Shown: piece after piece, positions 1 to 7,643 of the stretch
Layout: the number at the start of each line of letters is the position of its first letter
Position numbering within the stretch: the stretch's first letter is position 1
NCBI GenBank assembly: GCA_017743605.1
Contig: JAGHYO010000013.1
Span: forward strand, 1-19,267
Length of the DNA: 19,267 nt
Reading direction: 5' to 3'
DNA from: Thermoflexus sp.
Lineage (GTDB): Bacteria; Chloroflexota; Anaerolineae; Thermoflexales; Thermoflexaceae
Translations under genes and position numbers: made by a program
Notes under the pieces: model-generated
The model's input: only the letters and a program-made list of their open reading frames with translations
Database searches by the model: none
Told to the model about the DNA's origin: nothing

Positions 1-178
1 TGATATCCTCCGGAGAGCAATGATCGAAGTGCTCGTGGCTGATCAGGATGAGATCCGCTTTCGGCGCGTCCGCAGGGACCTGCCAGGGATCCAAATAGAT
101 CACCGGCGGTCCATCGATGCGGAAGGCGTCATGACCCAGCCAGTGGATCCGGCTCAACAGGCGAGGGCGCGTTTCCAT
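1..178 (-). CDS. Metallo-beta-lactamase-fold metal-dependent hydrolase, N-terminal part (cut by window edge)
   Basis: The frame opens with ATG at 178 and runs off the left edge after 59 codons. The translation begins METRPRLLSRIHWLGHDAFR and contains LILISHEHFDHCSPED near residues 43-58. This is the HxHxDH metal site of the MBL fold, and the preceding strand with a short G-H-x-x-F/DP-W context resembles the UlaG/UPF0173-like branch of small hydrolases. A Shine-Dalgarno GGGAGG lies about 7 nt upstream of the ATG. A plausible promoter (239-268) precedes it, so it may be transcribed apart from the glycosyltransferase gene upstream. The substrate cannot be inferred. The C-terminal half, including the remaining metal ligands, is not in the window. 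Confidence 0.85.
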   Translation of the reverse strand, partial: METRPRLLSRIHWLGHDAFRIDGPPVIYLDPWQVPADAPKADLILISHEHFDHCSPEDI

Positions 179-238
179 GAGGAACCTCCCTCTGATGCTT
201 GGGGACCGTCCATCGAGCCGCCGAATGGTTCATGGCAA

Positions 239-268
239 ACTATAGAGCCAGTCAGGCAGGAAAAGCAA
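239..268 (-). promoter_or_regulatory. Candidate sigma70-type promoter for the MBL-fold gene
   Basis: Read on the minus strand, TTGCTT (268-263) and TATAGT (244-239) are separated by 18 nt. The element sits in the 101-bp gap between the glycosyltransferase stop at 280 and the hydrolase start at 178, which would give a leader of about 55 nt. It is assigned from the hexamers and spacing alone. Confidence 0.5.
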
Positions 269-279
269 ACCGGGGCCGC

Positions 280-1800
280 TTATCGTCTCGCGCGATACAG
301 GGTGCAGAGGCCCAGGTTCTCACCCGGTTCCATCTCCTGCTCCACAAATGCCTCGATCCGCGCTGGGCGCAGGTTCCATTCCCAGCGCCAATAGCACACC
401 CAGCGGATGCGCCCCTCCCGGATGGCCTGCATGGTCTCCTCCTGGCCGGCCAGGCCGAAGGAGGTGGCCGCGGGGATGTCAAAGGGCGTTGGGTTGCGCA
501 ATCCGGTCTGCAGATAATAGAACCCGGCGGTGGGGAAAAGCAGGAACACAGAGGGCTCGGGAGCCCGTTCGCGCAATCGTGCGCTCTCTTCCATGATCTG
601 CGCTTGCAGGGCAGGGGCGATCAGGACGCCCCCGAAATGGGGAAGGGAAGAGATCGTCAGACGGCCCTGGAGGAGACGCAACGGCGGGATCATCAACGCC
701 ACGATCAGGCCCAGGATGAGCAGCGCGCCGATCCCGCGTTCGAGGACGATTTTCCACGGGCGGATCGACCATGCGCTCCATCCGCTGATCATTACTGTCA
801 GCAAAGCCGGGACGGCATAAATGAGGTGCGCATAATCGGCCCGGGGAAAGATGCCCAGGAAAGCGGCCGCTGCAAAGAGGCCCGAGGCGATCCATGGGGC
901 GCGCCCGGATGAGGGCGGAACCAGGAAGCCGCCGATCCAGAAGAAACCGGCCAGGAAAGGCAGGAGGAATGAAAAGGATCTCAGGGCCCACAGCCCCTGT
1001 TCCAGGGTGGAATGGGGGGAAAGGGCTTGCAGACTGCGAAGGATTCCTGCAAGCCCTTCCGTATAAGGGATCCCGGAGAGGCGCAGGTAAGTGGTCTTGT
1101 TGAGCGCGCCGTAATCCATGAACTTCGGCCCCCCGCCGCTCAGCCAGACCGGCAGGAACGTCAGCGCGAGCGTCCCCAGAAAGGCGAGCCCGAGGGAGCT
1201 GCTCTCGATCCACAGCCGGCGGAGGGGAGGGCGTTCTTCCCCCCGCCGGATCAGGAAGCTCCCCAGGATCGCCAGAAACGCGTAGCCGCCGATGTTCTGT
1301 TTGGCGGCGAAACTCAGCCCGGCGGCTGCTCCCGCCCAGGCGAGGAGGCGCCGGCGGGCCTGCGCGTCACTGGCTCCCAGCGCGGCGGTGGTGGCATCGA
1401 AAGCGGCCATCAGGAAAGCGTTGGCCAGAGATTGATAGGGCGCGTGGGGCGCAGGGGGTGCCAGCAGCAGGTTCGCCCCGAGGAACAGCATACAAGCTCC
1501 TGGGCCCGCCCCCATCCGCTCCAGGATACGCATCCCGAAGAGCAGCGCGGCCGTGTAGCCGGCGGCCACCATCGCCTTCACCGCGAGGATCTCCACACCG
1601 ATCAGGGAGATCAAGGGCGCGGTGAAAGCCACAGCGAGAGGGCCGGCCCCGTAGAACACGTCCCGGTAAAGCACCTCCCCCTCATGGACCCGCCGCATCA
1701 CCTGCAGGAACCACGCCTCATCCCCCCGGTTGATCCCCGCCGCCATGTTCAGATACAGGCTGATCAGGAAGAGCCCGACCGTTAGAGCCGCTCTTTTCAT
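280..1800 (-). CDS. GT39/ArnT-like multi-pass membrane glycosyltransferase
   Basis: This 506-aa integral membrane protein looks like a GT-C fold glycosyltransferase of the dolichyl/undecaprenyl-phosphate sugar-using type. After a first hydrophobic segment (about residues 5-20) comes a luminal-loop motif, GINRGDEAWFLQ, and then EVLYRDVFYGAGP. The acidic DE pair followed by Y-x-D matches the early GT39/ArnT pattern. About 9-10 further hydrophobic stretches follow, then FPRADYAHLIYAVP, a motif common in these proteins, and a soluble C-terminal domain of roughly 100 residues. The ATG at 1800 overlaps the upstream methyltransferase stop as ATGA. The frame is open further upstream, but that extension lies inside the methyltransferase gene. 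The neighbouring GT2 could supply a polyprenyl-phosphate sugar donor, although this is inference. Donor and acceptor are unknown. Confidence 0.75.
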   Translation of the reverse strand: MKRAALTVGLFLISLYLNMAAGINRGDEAWFLQVMRRVHEGEVLYRDVFYGAGPLAVAFTAPLISLIGVEILAVKAMVAAGYTAALLFGMRILERMGAGPGACMLFLGANLLLAPPAPHAPYQSLANAFLMAAFDATTAALGASDAQARRRLLAWAGAAAGLSFAAKQNIGGYAFLAILGSFLIRRGEERPPLRRLWIESSSLGLAFLGTLALTFLPVWLSGGGPKFMDYGALNKTTYLRLSGIPYTEGLAGILRSLQALSPHSTLEQGLWALRSFSFLLPFLAGFFWIGGFLVPPSSGRAPWIASGLFAAAAFLGIFPRADYAHLIYAVPALLTVMISGWSAWSIRPWKIVLERGIGALLILGLIVALMIPPLRLLQGRLTISSLPHFGGVLIAPALQAQIMEESARLRERAPEPSVFLLFPTAGFYYLQTGLRNPTPFDIPAATSFGLAGQEETMQAIREGRIRWVCYWRWEWNLRPARIEAFVEQEMEPGENLGLCTLYRARR

Positions 1801-2519
1801 CTCTGGTCCCCGCGGAACAGCTGAAAGGGCAGAAGCGATCGCCAGAGGGGCGCCTGTTCCAGGAGTCGCTCCAGGCGACCTCCCCAGGGGTGGTTCGACA
1901 GGAATGGGGGGAAGAAGCCGTAGCGGGCGATGGCGGTCAGCCGTAGCCCGGCCGGCTCCATCGCCTTCGAAATCACGGAAGGGCGCATGTTTAGGATCCC
2001 CCGCTCTGCCGCCCACGACATCCCCGGTGTGATCAGGATCTGAAGATAGTAAAGGGGGTTGAGGGGGTTGGGCTCCAGGAAAACCACCCGCCCTCCCGGT
2101 CGCAGAAGCCGAGCCATAGACGCAAAGGCCTGGCGCAGGTCCGCCAGATGATGCAGGACGAAGAATCCTACCAGCGCGTCATAGCGTCCGTGCAGCTCGG
2201 GAGGACAGCGGTGGATGTCTGCGCAGTAGACCGGGATGCGGTATCGTCCGCCGTCGAATTCCTGCATCCGTTCGATCAGGAAGGGGGAGAGCTCCAGCCC
2301 CTCCACCCGGAGGCCGCGCTCGGCCAGCAGGAAGGCATGACGGCCCATCCCGCATCCCACATCCAGAATTCGCTCCCCCGGCCGGAGATCGCCGAAGCGG
2401 ATGACCTCATCCACCTGACGGATCACGTAGGGTGTCCGCTCCGGCCACATCGTGCGCTCGATGCAACGTCCGAAATGTTCCCGCTGGAGCTGGTTATGGA
2501 TCTCGATGCGCTCCGACAT
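1797..2519 (-). CDS. Class I SAM-dependent methyltransferase
   Basis: This 240-aa protein has a canonical SAM-binding motif I, ILDVGCGMGRH, at residues 51-61. An acidic residue follows the next strand (VEGLELS), and later come FFVLHHLADL and a motif III region, LLRPGGRVVFLEPNPLNP. This is the Methyltransf_11/25-like fold. The ATG at 2519 lies 26 nt inside the end of the upstream GT2 gene, and the stop overlaps the next ATG, so translation is probably coupled at both ends. Its position among glycosyltransferase, epimerase and aldolase genes suggests methylation of a sugar or lipid-linked glycan. The substrate cannot be read from sequence. Confidence 0.85.
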   Translation of the reverse strand: MSERIEIHNQLQREHFGRCIERTMWPERTPYVIRQVDEVIRFGDLRPGERILDVGCGMGRHAFLLAERGLRVEGLELSPFLIERMQEFDGGRYRIPVYCADIHRCPPELHGRYDALVGFFVLHHLADLRQAFASMARLLRPGGRVVFLEPNPLNPLYYLQILITPGMSWAAERGILNMRPSVISKAMEPAGLRLTAIARYGFFPPFLSNHPWGGRLERLLEQAPLWRSLLPFQLFRGDQR

Positions 2520-3294
2520 CGGCGCGCTTCGCTCCTCCAGAGAGATGGGTGCGCGGTTCTGGAAAGGCGAACGCGTCGGAGAGGCGAAGGAAGCGGGCTG
2601 GGTTACGTTTCAGCGCCCAGGCGGTGCGGAGGATGCGCCAGGCGAGCTGACAGCGCATGCCCGTCGTGTAGGCGGAGCGGCCGATTGGGCGCGGGGAGCG
2701 GTGGATCGGAACGACCAGCGCGGGGAAGCCCGCACAGGCGATCAGCGTGGGCAAATGCGGCTCGGGCGCATCCCAGCGTCGCAGGGCCTCCGCCACCTGG
2801 CCTTCCATGAGGCAGAAGGTCCCCGCATCCACCGGAGCCCCGCAGATCCAGTGGAGGGCCCGCTTGAAGAGCCACGAGGTCAGCATCCGATCCAGCCGCT
2901 CGTATCGCCCGCGTCGTCCGGCGAAGACCACAAGGGCCCGGCCCTGCGCTTCCTCCATCGCCTTTCGGAGAAGCGGGATGGCTTCCGGCGGGTCCTGCAG
3001 GTCCGCATCCATCACGACCACATAACGCCCCCGGGTTTCGTGCAGGCCAAGCCAGATGGCCCGGTGCTGCCCGACGTTCCGAGGGAGATCCAGGATCCGG
3101 ATCCGGGGATCCCGGGCGGCGAGCTCCCGCAGCACCCTTAGGGAGCCCTCGGGACAGGCATCGTGGACGGCGATCAGTTCCCAGGACCAGCCCGCCCCGT
3201 CCAGGACGGATTGCAGGCGTGCATACAGGGGGTAGAGGGTTTCCCGGTTTCGGAAGACCGGAATGACCAGGCTGATCTCAGGCCGGATCTCCAT
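2494..3294 (-). CDS. Family 2 glycosyltransferase (polyprenyl-phosphate sugar synthase-like), no C-terminal membrane helices
   Basis: This 266-aa protein opens with ISLVIPVFRNRETLYPLY (GT-A nucleotide-binding strand). It has the DAD metal/sugar-nucleotide motif at residues 96-98 in VVVMDADLQDPPEAIP, very close to the DPM1/GtrB pattern. The late R-x-x-G-x-S-x-Y segment (RPIGRSAYTTG) also fits that family. GtrB-like bacterial homologues usually add two C-terminal transmembrane helices, which are absent here, so the protein is probably soluble or peripheral. The frame is open far upstream, but the ATG at 3294 starts exactly at the conserved N-terminus and overlaps the epimerase gene by 17 nt. 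It may load a sugar onto a lipid carrier for the GT39-like protein, which is inference. Confidence 0.85.
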   Translation of the reverse strand: MEIRPEISLVIPVFRNRETLYPLYARLQSVLDGAGWSWELIAVHDACPEGSLRVLRELAARDPRIRILDLPRNVGQHRAIWLGLHETRGRYVVVMDADLQDPPEAIPLLRKAMEEAQGRALVVFAGRRGRYERLDRMLTSWLFKRALHWICGAPVDAGTFCLMEGQVAEALRRWDAPEPHLPTLIACAGFPALVVPIHRSPRPIGRSAYTTGMRCQLAWRILRTAWALKRNPARFLRLSDAFAFPEPRTHLSGGAKRADVGAHRDP

Positions 3295-4228
3295 GGCGCT
3301 GCATCCATTCCAGGGTCCTTCGCAGGCCGGCGGGCAGATCCCACCGGGGTGACCACTGCAGACGGCGTTGGGCCTTCCGGATATCCGCCACCCAGCAGGA
3401 GGTGTCCGGCGGGCTGGGAAGATGGGCGCCGATCCGGAGGCGAAGGGATCGGCCGGTGATGGATTCCACCCATGCGGCCACCTCCTCGTTGGTCCACTGG
3501 ATGCCGGTGCCGATGTTGAAGGATTCCCCCGGCCGGACCGATCGCATGGCGGCGCGCAGGCATGCCTCCACCACGTCCTCGACGAAGACGAAATCATGCC
3601 GGTAACCGGGCGCGGTCAGGCGGACCTCCTCCCCGGTGAGGGCGGCGCGGAGCAGCGTGGGGATGAGCTGCTCTGGATGCTGGCCGGGCCCATAGACGGA
3701 AAATGGGCGAAGGATAACCGCGGGCAGGCCGAAGGCCCGAGCGTAAAAAGCCACCAGCACGCTGGCCACGGCCTTGGCAACCCCCCGGTCGGTTATCGGG
3801 CGCAAGGGATCTCCCTCTCGGATCGCCCGCGGATACGGGCCGTATTCCAGGGAGCTTCCCATATGGATAAAACGGGCGATCCCCGCATCCCGCGCTGCCT
3901 CCAGCAGGTGCGCGGTACCCATAAGACTGGACCGCAGGAGCTCCAGGCGTTCCTCTGGCGTGCACGGGTGCCCGCGCCGGGCGGCGAGATGGAAAATCCA
4001 ACGGGGGCGCACGTTCGTTACCACCTCCCGCACCTCTCCCGCATCCAGGAGGTCCCCGCGGTGGATCGAAACCTGATCCATCATCCCGGCCAGGCGCCTG
4101 AGATCGGTGCCCGGTCGAACGATGAGGTGGACCTGCGCGCCGGCCTCCAGCAGGCGGCGCGTCAGGTGAGCGCCGATGAAGCCAGCTCCGCCGGTGATCA
4201 GGATAGGCGCGCCCTGGAGATCGGCCAT
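3278..4228 (-). CDS. NAD-dependent epimerase/dehydratase (extended SDR) with catalytic Tyr replaced
   Basis: This is a 316-aa extended short-chain dehydrogenase. The Rossmann motif is ITGGAGFIGAHL (G13, G16, G19), and HLAARRG follows the fourth strand. The catalytic Ser region is MGSSLEYG (about 123-130), and FNIGTG lies late in the protein. The usual YxxxK reads DRGVAK, with Arg148 (codon CGG) where Tyr is expected and Lys152 retained. The family is involved in NDP-sugar interconversion, and the lost Tyr makes normal oxidoreductase chemistry doubtful. The ATG at 4228 lies 31 nt inside the aldolase gene. The frame is open beyond it, but the upstream part is out-of-frame aldolase sequence. Product identity is unknown. 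It could be a reductase, an epimerase or a non-catalytic relative. Confidence 0.85.
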   Translation of the reverse strand: MADLQGAPILITGGAGFIGAHLTRRLLEAGAQVHLIVRPGTDLRRLAGMMDQVSIHRGDLLDAGEVREVVTNVRPRWIFHLAARRGHPCTPEERLELLRSSLMGTAHLLEAARDAGIARFIHMGSSLEYGPYPRAIREGDPLRPITDRGVAKAVASVLVAFYARAFGLPAVILRPFSVYGPGQHPEQLIPTLLRAALTGEEVRLTAPGYRHDFVFVEDVVEACLRAAMRSVRPGESFNIGTGIQWTNEEVAAWVESITGRSLRLRIGAHLPSPPDTSCWVADIRKAQRRLQWSPRWDLPAGLRRTLEWMQRHGDPA

Positions 4229-5040
4229 AAACTCACCATCCGATTGCGGTTTGAAAAGAAAGCGTCCGCTTCCTCGATGGCGCGCAGAAGTTCCTGATGC
4301 ATAGCCTCCCGTGCCGGAAGCGGTTGCCGGAAAGCCTCCCGCAGCGCCTCCAGGATCCGTGGGATCTCCATCTGTGGATCCCGGCCCACGATATCCCGCA
4401 AGAAGGAACGTCGCAGGAACGAGAATGAACAGCCCAGCCGGGCCATCTCCGCGATCAACAGGCGACAGGGGATGGGAAAACCGCGATCCGGAAGAGTGAG
4501 CCCCGCGAAGCCGAAGGGGATGGGGAAGGCGGACCGGACCCGCTCCACAATTCCATCCGGGATCGCCCGGAACGGGTTGGGGGTTCTTCGCTCGATGGCC
4601 AGATCGTGCAGCCCCAGGTAAGCCCGGGTGAGGGGGAGTTGAGCCAGGCGCTCGCAAATGGCCACTGCCTCTTGCGTTTCGATCAGGATCCCGACCCCAC
4701 ATCGCCCCTTCGCCCACTCCAGGACACGCTCCACTTCCTCCATAGAGCAAACCATGGGGAGCAGGATCTCATCAGCACCGGCCTGCACAGCAGCCTCGAT
4801 TTCCTTTTGGGTCCAAGGGCCGAAGGCGTTGATCCGGCACAGGACACGGGCAGCCGTGCAGGCACGAACCCGTCGCAGGTCCTCCAGGGTGTCGTGGTTG
4901 ATCTGGGTGTCGAATCCAGCTTGACGCTCCGCTTTGCCGATATATTCCCAGTCCACCACCGCTCCTGCTGCTCCACCCTCTACAGCGGCGCGGATTAGAT
5001 CAACATCGGTAGAGAACAGGAAAAGAGCGAAGTCCGTCAT
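4198..5040 (-). CDS. HpcH/HpaI-type aldolase/citrate lyase family protein
   Basis: This 280-aa TIM-barrel protein fits the PF03328 family, which cleaves or forms C-C bonds of 2-oxo acids, often with a divalent metal. Visible signatures are LCRINAFG (Arg69 as the substrate-binding Arg), ADEILLPMV (89-97), GILIETQEAV (117-126, with the metal-binding Glu) and YLGLHDLAIE (141-150, Asp146 as second ligand). The C-terminal region has an acidic/helical tail typical of the family. The ATG at 5040 has no obvious Shine-Dalgarno and lies 52 bp after the preceding methyltransferase stop, a slightly larger gap than elsewhere in the run. An aldolase among glycan genes suggests synthesis or trimming of an unusual acid or sugar acid, which is inference. 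Confidence 0.75.
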   Translation of the reverse strand: MTDFALFLFSTDVDLIRAAVEGGAAGAVVDWEYIGKAERQAGFDTQINHDTLEDLRRVRACTAARVLCRINAFGPWTQKEIEAAVQAGADEILLPMVCSMEEVERVLEWAKGRCGVGILIETQEAVAICERLAQLPLTRAYLGLHDLAIERRTPNPFRAIPDGIVERVRSAFPIPFGFAGLTLPDRGFPIPCRLLIAEMARLGCSFSFLRRSFLRDIVGRDPQMEIPRILEALREAFRQPLPAREAMHQELLRAIEEADAFFSNRNRMVSLWPISRARLS

Positions 5041-5092
5041 TCTGGATCAGGGTGTCGAAGGTCCTATATCGAACATCGGGCAGCGTAGCTTT

Positions 5093-5842
5093 TTAGCACG
5101 CCTTGCGTGCCAAGGCCAACAGGGTGGATCCCCAGGGCCAAGGGATGTGGCGGCCAATTCCGATCTCGAGACGGAGGAGATGGGAAAGCATGCTGTTGAG
5201 GAGCGAAGGGGGGCGTTCCTCGATTTCCTGCAGCGAAGGGCGGAAGCGCCCCAGCCATCGGGTAAGGGCGATTAGAGGAAAGAGAAGGAACATATAAAAG
5301 CGCAGATCCACGATGCAGAATCCCGCTTCTTGGAGACGCTGGCGGAGCAACGCTCGGGTGTAACGGCGGCGGTGGCCGGCAGCCTCGTCCCGAGCGCTCC
5401 AGAGGCCAGGCACGGCAGGCACGGCGAGGATCAGCCATCCCCCCGGGGTTAGAACCCGCCACGCCTCCTGCAAAGCCTGCCGATCGTCCAGATGCTCCAA
5501 TACGTCCAGACATAAGATGAGAGACACGCTCGCTGCCCGGAACGGAAGGCGCTCCGCGTCTCCCTGCACGCCGGAGAGGGTGGGATGGTAGGCGCGAAGC
5601 CGGGCCAGGGCTGGAGCCAGCGAATCGAGGCCAATTGAGCGGACTCCCTTTGAGGCCAACCAACGGACCATCCATCCGGTTCCGCAACCAATATCCAGAG
5701 CCCTCTCGCTGTGGGAAAGAGCAATGTGAGTCAGCCAGCTTTCGATATAAGCCCGGCGCCCGCGAAACCAGAAGTGCCACTCCTCCATACGCGCGATGCG
5801 TTCCAGGCGCTCGGGGCTGAACGAGTGGGTAGCACCTTCCAC
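5093..5842 (-). CDS. Class I SAM-dependent methyltransferase
   Basis: This 249-aa protein carries motif I ALDIGCGTGWM (about 48-58), an acidic residue in IGLDSLAP, DAERLPF at the adenine loop, LCLDVLEHLDD and LTPGGWLILAVP. These are all standard for Methyltransf_11-type enzymes. The segment EEWHFWFRGRRAYIESW before motif I is typical of a subfamily found with glycan genes. The start taken is GTG at 5842, with AGGAGAG some 10 nt upstream. An internal ATG at 5788 is possible but lacks a ribosome site. The gene follows the hydrogenase protease by only 23 bp, so it probably begins the glycan-type part of the same transcript. The substrate is unknown. Confidence 0.85.
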   Translation of the reverse strand: MEGATHSFSPERLERIARMEEWHFWFRGRRAYIESWLTHIALSHSERALDIGCGTGWMVRWLASKGVRSIGLDSLAPALARLRAYHPTLSGVQGDAERLPFRAASVSLILCLDVLEHLDDRQALQEAWRVLTPGGWLILAVPAVPGLWSARDEAAGHRRRYTRALLRQRLQEAGFCIVDLRFYMFLLFPLIALTRWLGRFRPSLQEIEERPPSLLNSMLSHLLRLEIGIGRHIPWPWGSTLLALARKAC

Positions 5843-5865
5843 TGGTTAGCGTCTCTCCTGCGAGA

Positions 5866-6348
5866 TCAACAGGATGTTTGGGTGAGGCGAGCGATCAGGC
5901 GCTCCAGCCGGCGGAGGAGGCGGCGGGCGCCGGCCTCCACGGCGGGGGACAGCCCCTCTCCGAACCCGAAGTCCGCCCCGATGATCCCATAGAGGATCAC
6001 CCGTCGGGGGGACGGCTCCAGCGTCCGGGCCAGGGCGATGGCTTCCACCAGATCCAACCCGTGGGTGGAGAACCCGCGTGGACGGAGATCCGTCCGGAGG
6101 CGCTCCGCTCGGATCCGAAGGAGTGTTCCGGGCGGCGCATCGGCCTCCACCGCGTCCACAATCCAGGCGATCTCCGCCCCCTCCCATGCCTCGGCCAGCC
6201 TCATCGGGTCCGGGAGCTCCATCCGGATGGCCCGGAGATCCGGCCAGCTCCTTCCTCGAAGCTGAGCGGCCACCCACGGGCCGACCCCATCATCCCTTCG
6301 CATCGGATTCCCGAGGCCGATGAGCACCCAACGGGGACCCGCGTTCAT
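5866..6348 (-). CDS. [NiFe]-hydrogenase maturation endopeptidase (HybD/HycI/HoxW family)
   Basis: This 160-aa protein is the protease that removes the C-terminal tail of the hydrogenase large subunit once Ni is inserted. The family signature GLGNPMRRDDGVG is at residues 11-23. The three Ni-sensing ligands expected from HybD are recognisable as Asp20 (Glu in HybD), Asp65 (WIVDAVEA) and His96 (FSTHGLDL). The ATG at 6348 overlaps the stop of the large-subunit gene as ATGA, so enzyme and substrate are translationally coupled. The open frame extends upstream within the large-subunit gene, but the conserved N-terminus begins here. Length is normal for the family. Confidence 0.95.
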   Translation of the reverse strand: MNAGPRWVLIGLGNPMRRDDGVGPWVAAQLRGRSWPDLRAIRMELPDPMRLAEAWEGAEIAWIVDAVEADAPPGTLLRIRAERLRTDLRPRGFSTHGLDLVEAIALARTLEPSPRRVILYGIIGADFGFGEGLSPAVEAGARRLLRRLERLIARLTQTSC

Positions 6349-7643
6349 TCCTCCACCAGCTCCAGCCGCAGGAAGTGCGTGGCGCAGGAGATGCAGGGAT
6401 CGTAGTTCCGGATGGCCTGCTCGCAGCGCCACGTGAGGGCATCCCGGGGCAGGGAGAGCAGCAGCGGCACCAGCTTCCGCAAGTCGTCCTCGATGCGGCG
6501 CTGGTTCTGGGAGGTAGGTGGGATGATCTGCGCTTCCTCGACGAAGCCCTCCGCATTGACCCGATAGCGGTGATACAGGAGGCCCCGCGGGGCCTCGCTG
6601 GCGCCGAAGCCGATCCCCGCTCGGATCTCAAAGGGCTCGAAGGGACGATCCGGCGGCTCATAGCGGTCGATGAGGCGCAGGGCCTCCTCGCAGGCGTGGA
6701 TGACCTCGATGCCGCGGACGAGAAGGCTGCGGAAGGGGTTGCGCACCGGTGGCGTCAGACCGATGGATACCGCCACCTCCCGGGCCAGGGGGGAGAGCTG
6801 GGAGAAGTTCAGGTTGAACCGGGCGAGGGGACCGACCATGTAGCTGTCGCGCCCCCGGATCACCGCATGCAGGGCGTTGCTATAGGGTACGTGGAGCTCC
6901 TCGACGATCTCCTCGAAGGCGGAGACTGGGGCCAGCGACCCCCGGCTGAAACGGATCTGACCTTCCAGGATGGCGTATTCCTCGGGGTGATAAAGGGCTA
7001 CGAACTCGTAATCTGCCTCAAACTCTGGGAACTCCAGCCCAGCCATCCAGCGGAGGGCTTCGATCATGAGATCGCGAGCGCGGGCAAGCTCCTCTTTGTG
7101 TTCCAGGAGGGCGCGGCGCGAAGGGACGGAATAGAAGCCTCCGACGCGGACGTTGATCGGGTGAATCTCACGGCCGCCGACGCGGGCCATCAAGGCGTTC
7201 CCCGCCTTCTTGATCTGAAGCCCCTTCTGCACCAAATCCGGATGGTCTCGGGCCACGTGGAGGGCGCTCTCATAGCCCAGGAAGTCCGGCAGGTGCAGCA
7301 GAAACATATGGAGGGCGTGGCTTTCGATCCATTCCCCGTAGTAAAGCAGCAGCCGCAGGTCCCGGAGGGGGCCTTGCACAGACAGGCCGAGGAGGCTCTC
7401 CAGGGCGTTACAGGCGCTCATCTGATAGGCCACCGGGCAGATCCCGCAGATGCGCGCGGTGATGTCCGGCACCTCCTCCAGGCGGCGGCCCCGCAGGAAG
7501 GCCTCAAAGAACCGCGGGGGCTCATAGATCTCCAGGCGGAGTTCACGCACCTGTCCGTTGTGAACCCGCAGGTGCAGGGCACCTTCCCCTTCTACCCGCG
7601 CCAGAGCTTCAACTCGAACGATCCGACTCCGAGATCCCGGCAT
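6345..7643 (-). CDS. hydA: Group 3b-type [NiFe]-hydrogenase large (alpha) subunit
   Basis: This 432-aa catalytic subunit holds the Ni-Fe(CN)2CO centre. The N-terminal ligand motif RICGICPVAYQMSAC gives Cys66 and Cys69. The C-terminal motif DPCISCATH gives Cys417, Cys420 and His423, followed by a nine-residue tail (FLRLELVEE) that the protease should cleave after His423. The L1/L2 wording and the accompanying beta/gamma/delta genes fit cytoplasmic group 3b (sulfhydrogenase-type, NAD(P)H-linked) better than group 3d Hox, since no HoxF/HoxU-like diaphorase is present. The ATG at 7643 has AGGAGAG about 5 nt upstream and lies 35 nt inside the delta gene. It is likely bidirectional (H2 oxidation or evolution). 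Subgroup 3b is an inference from context. Confidence 0.95.
   Translation of the reverse strand: MPGSRSRIVRVEALARVEGEGALHLRVHNGQVRELRLEIYEPPRFFEAFLRGRRLEEVPDITARICGICPVAYQMSACNALESLLGLSVQGPLRDLRLLLYYGEWIESHALHMFLLHLPDFLGYESALHVARDHPDLVQKGLQIKKAGNALMARVGGREIHPINVRVGGFYSVPSRRALLEHKEELARARDLMIEALRWMAGLEFPEFEADYEFVALYHPEEYAILEGQIRFSRGSLAPVSAFEEIVEELHVPYSNALHAVIRGRDSYMVGPLARFNLNFSQLSPLAREVAVSIGLTPPVRNPFRSLLVRGIEVIHACEEALRLIDRYEPPDRPFEPFEIRAGIGFGASEAPRGLLYHRYRVNAEGFVEEAQIIPPTSQNQRRIEDDLRKLVPLLLSLPRDALTWRCEQAIRNYDPCISCATHFLRLELVEE

Noticed and set aside
5041..5092. TATAGG word before the aldolase gene as a promoter
   Set aside because: No -35 hexamer lies at a usable distance, so it was not listed as a promoter.
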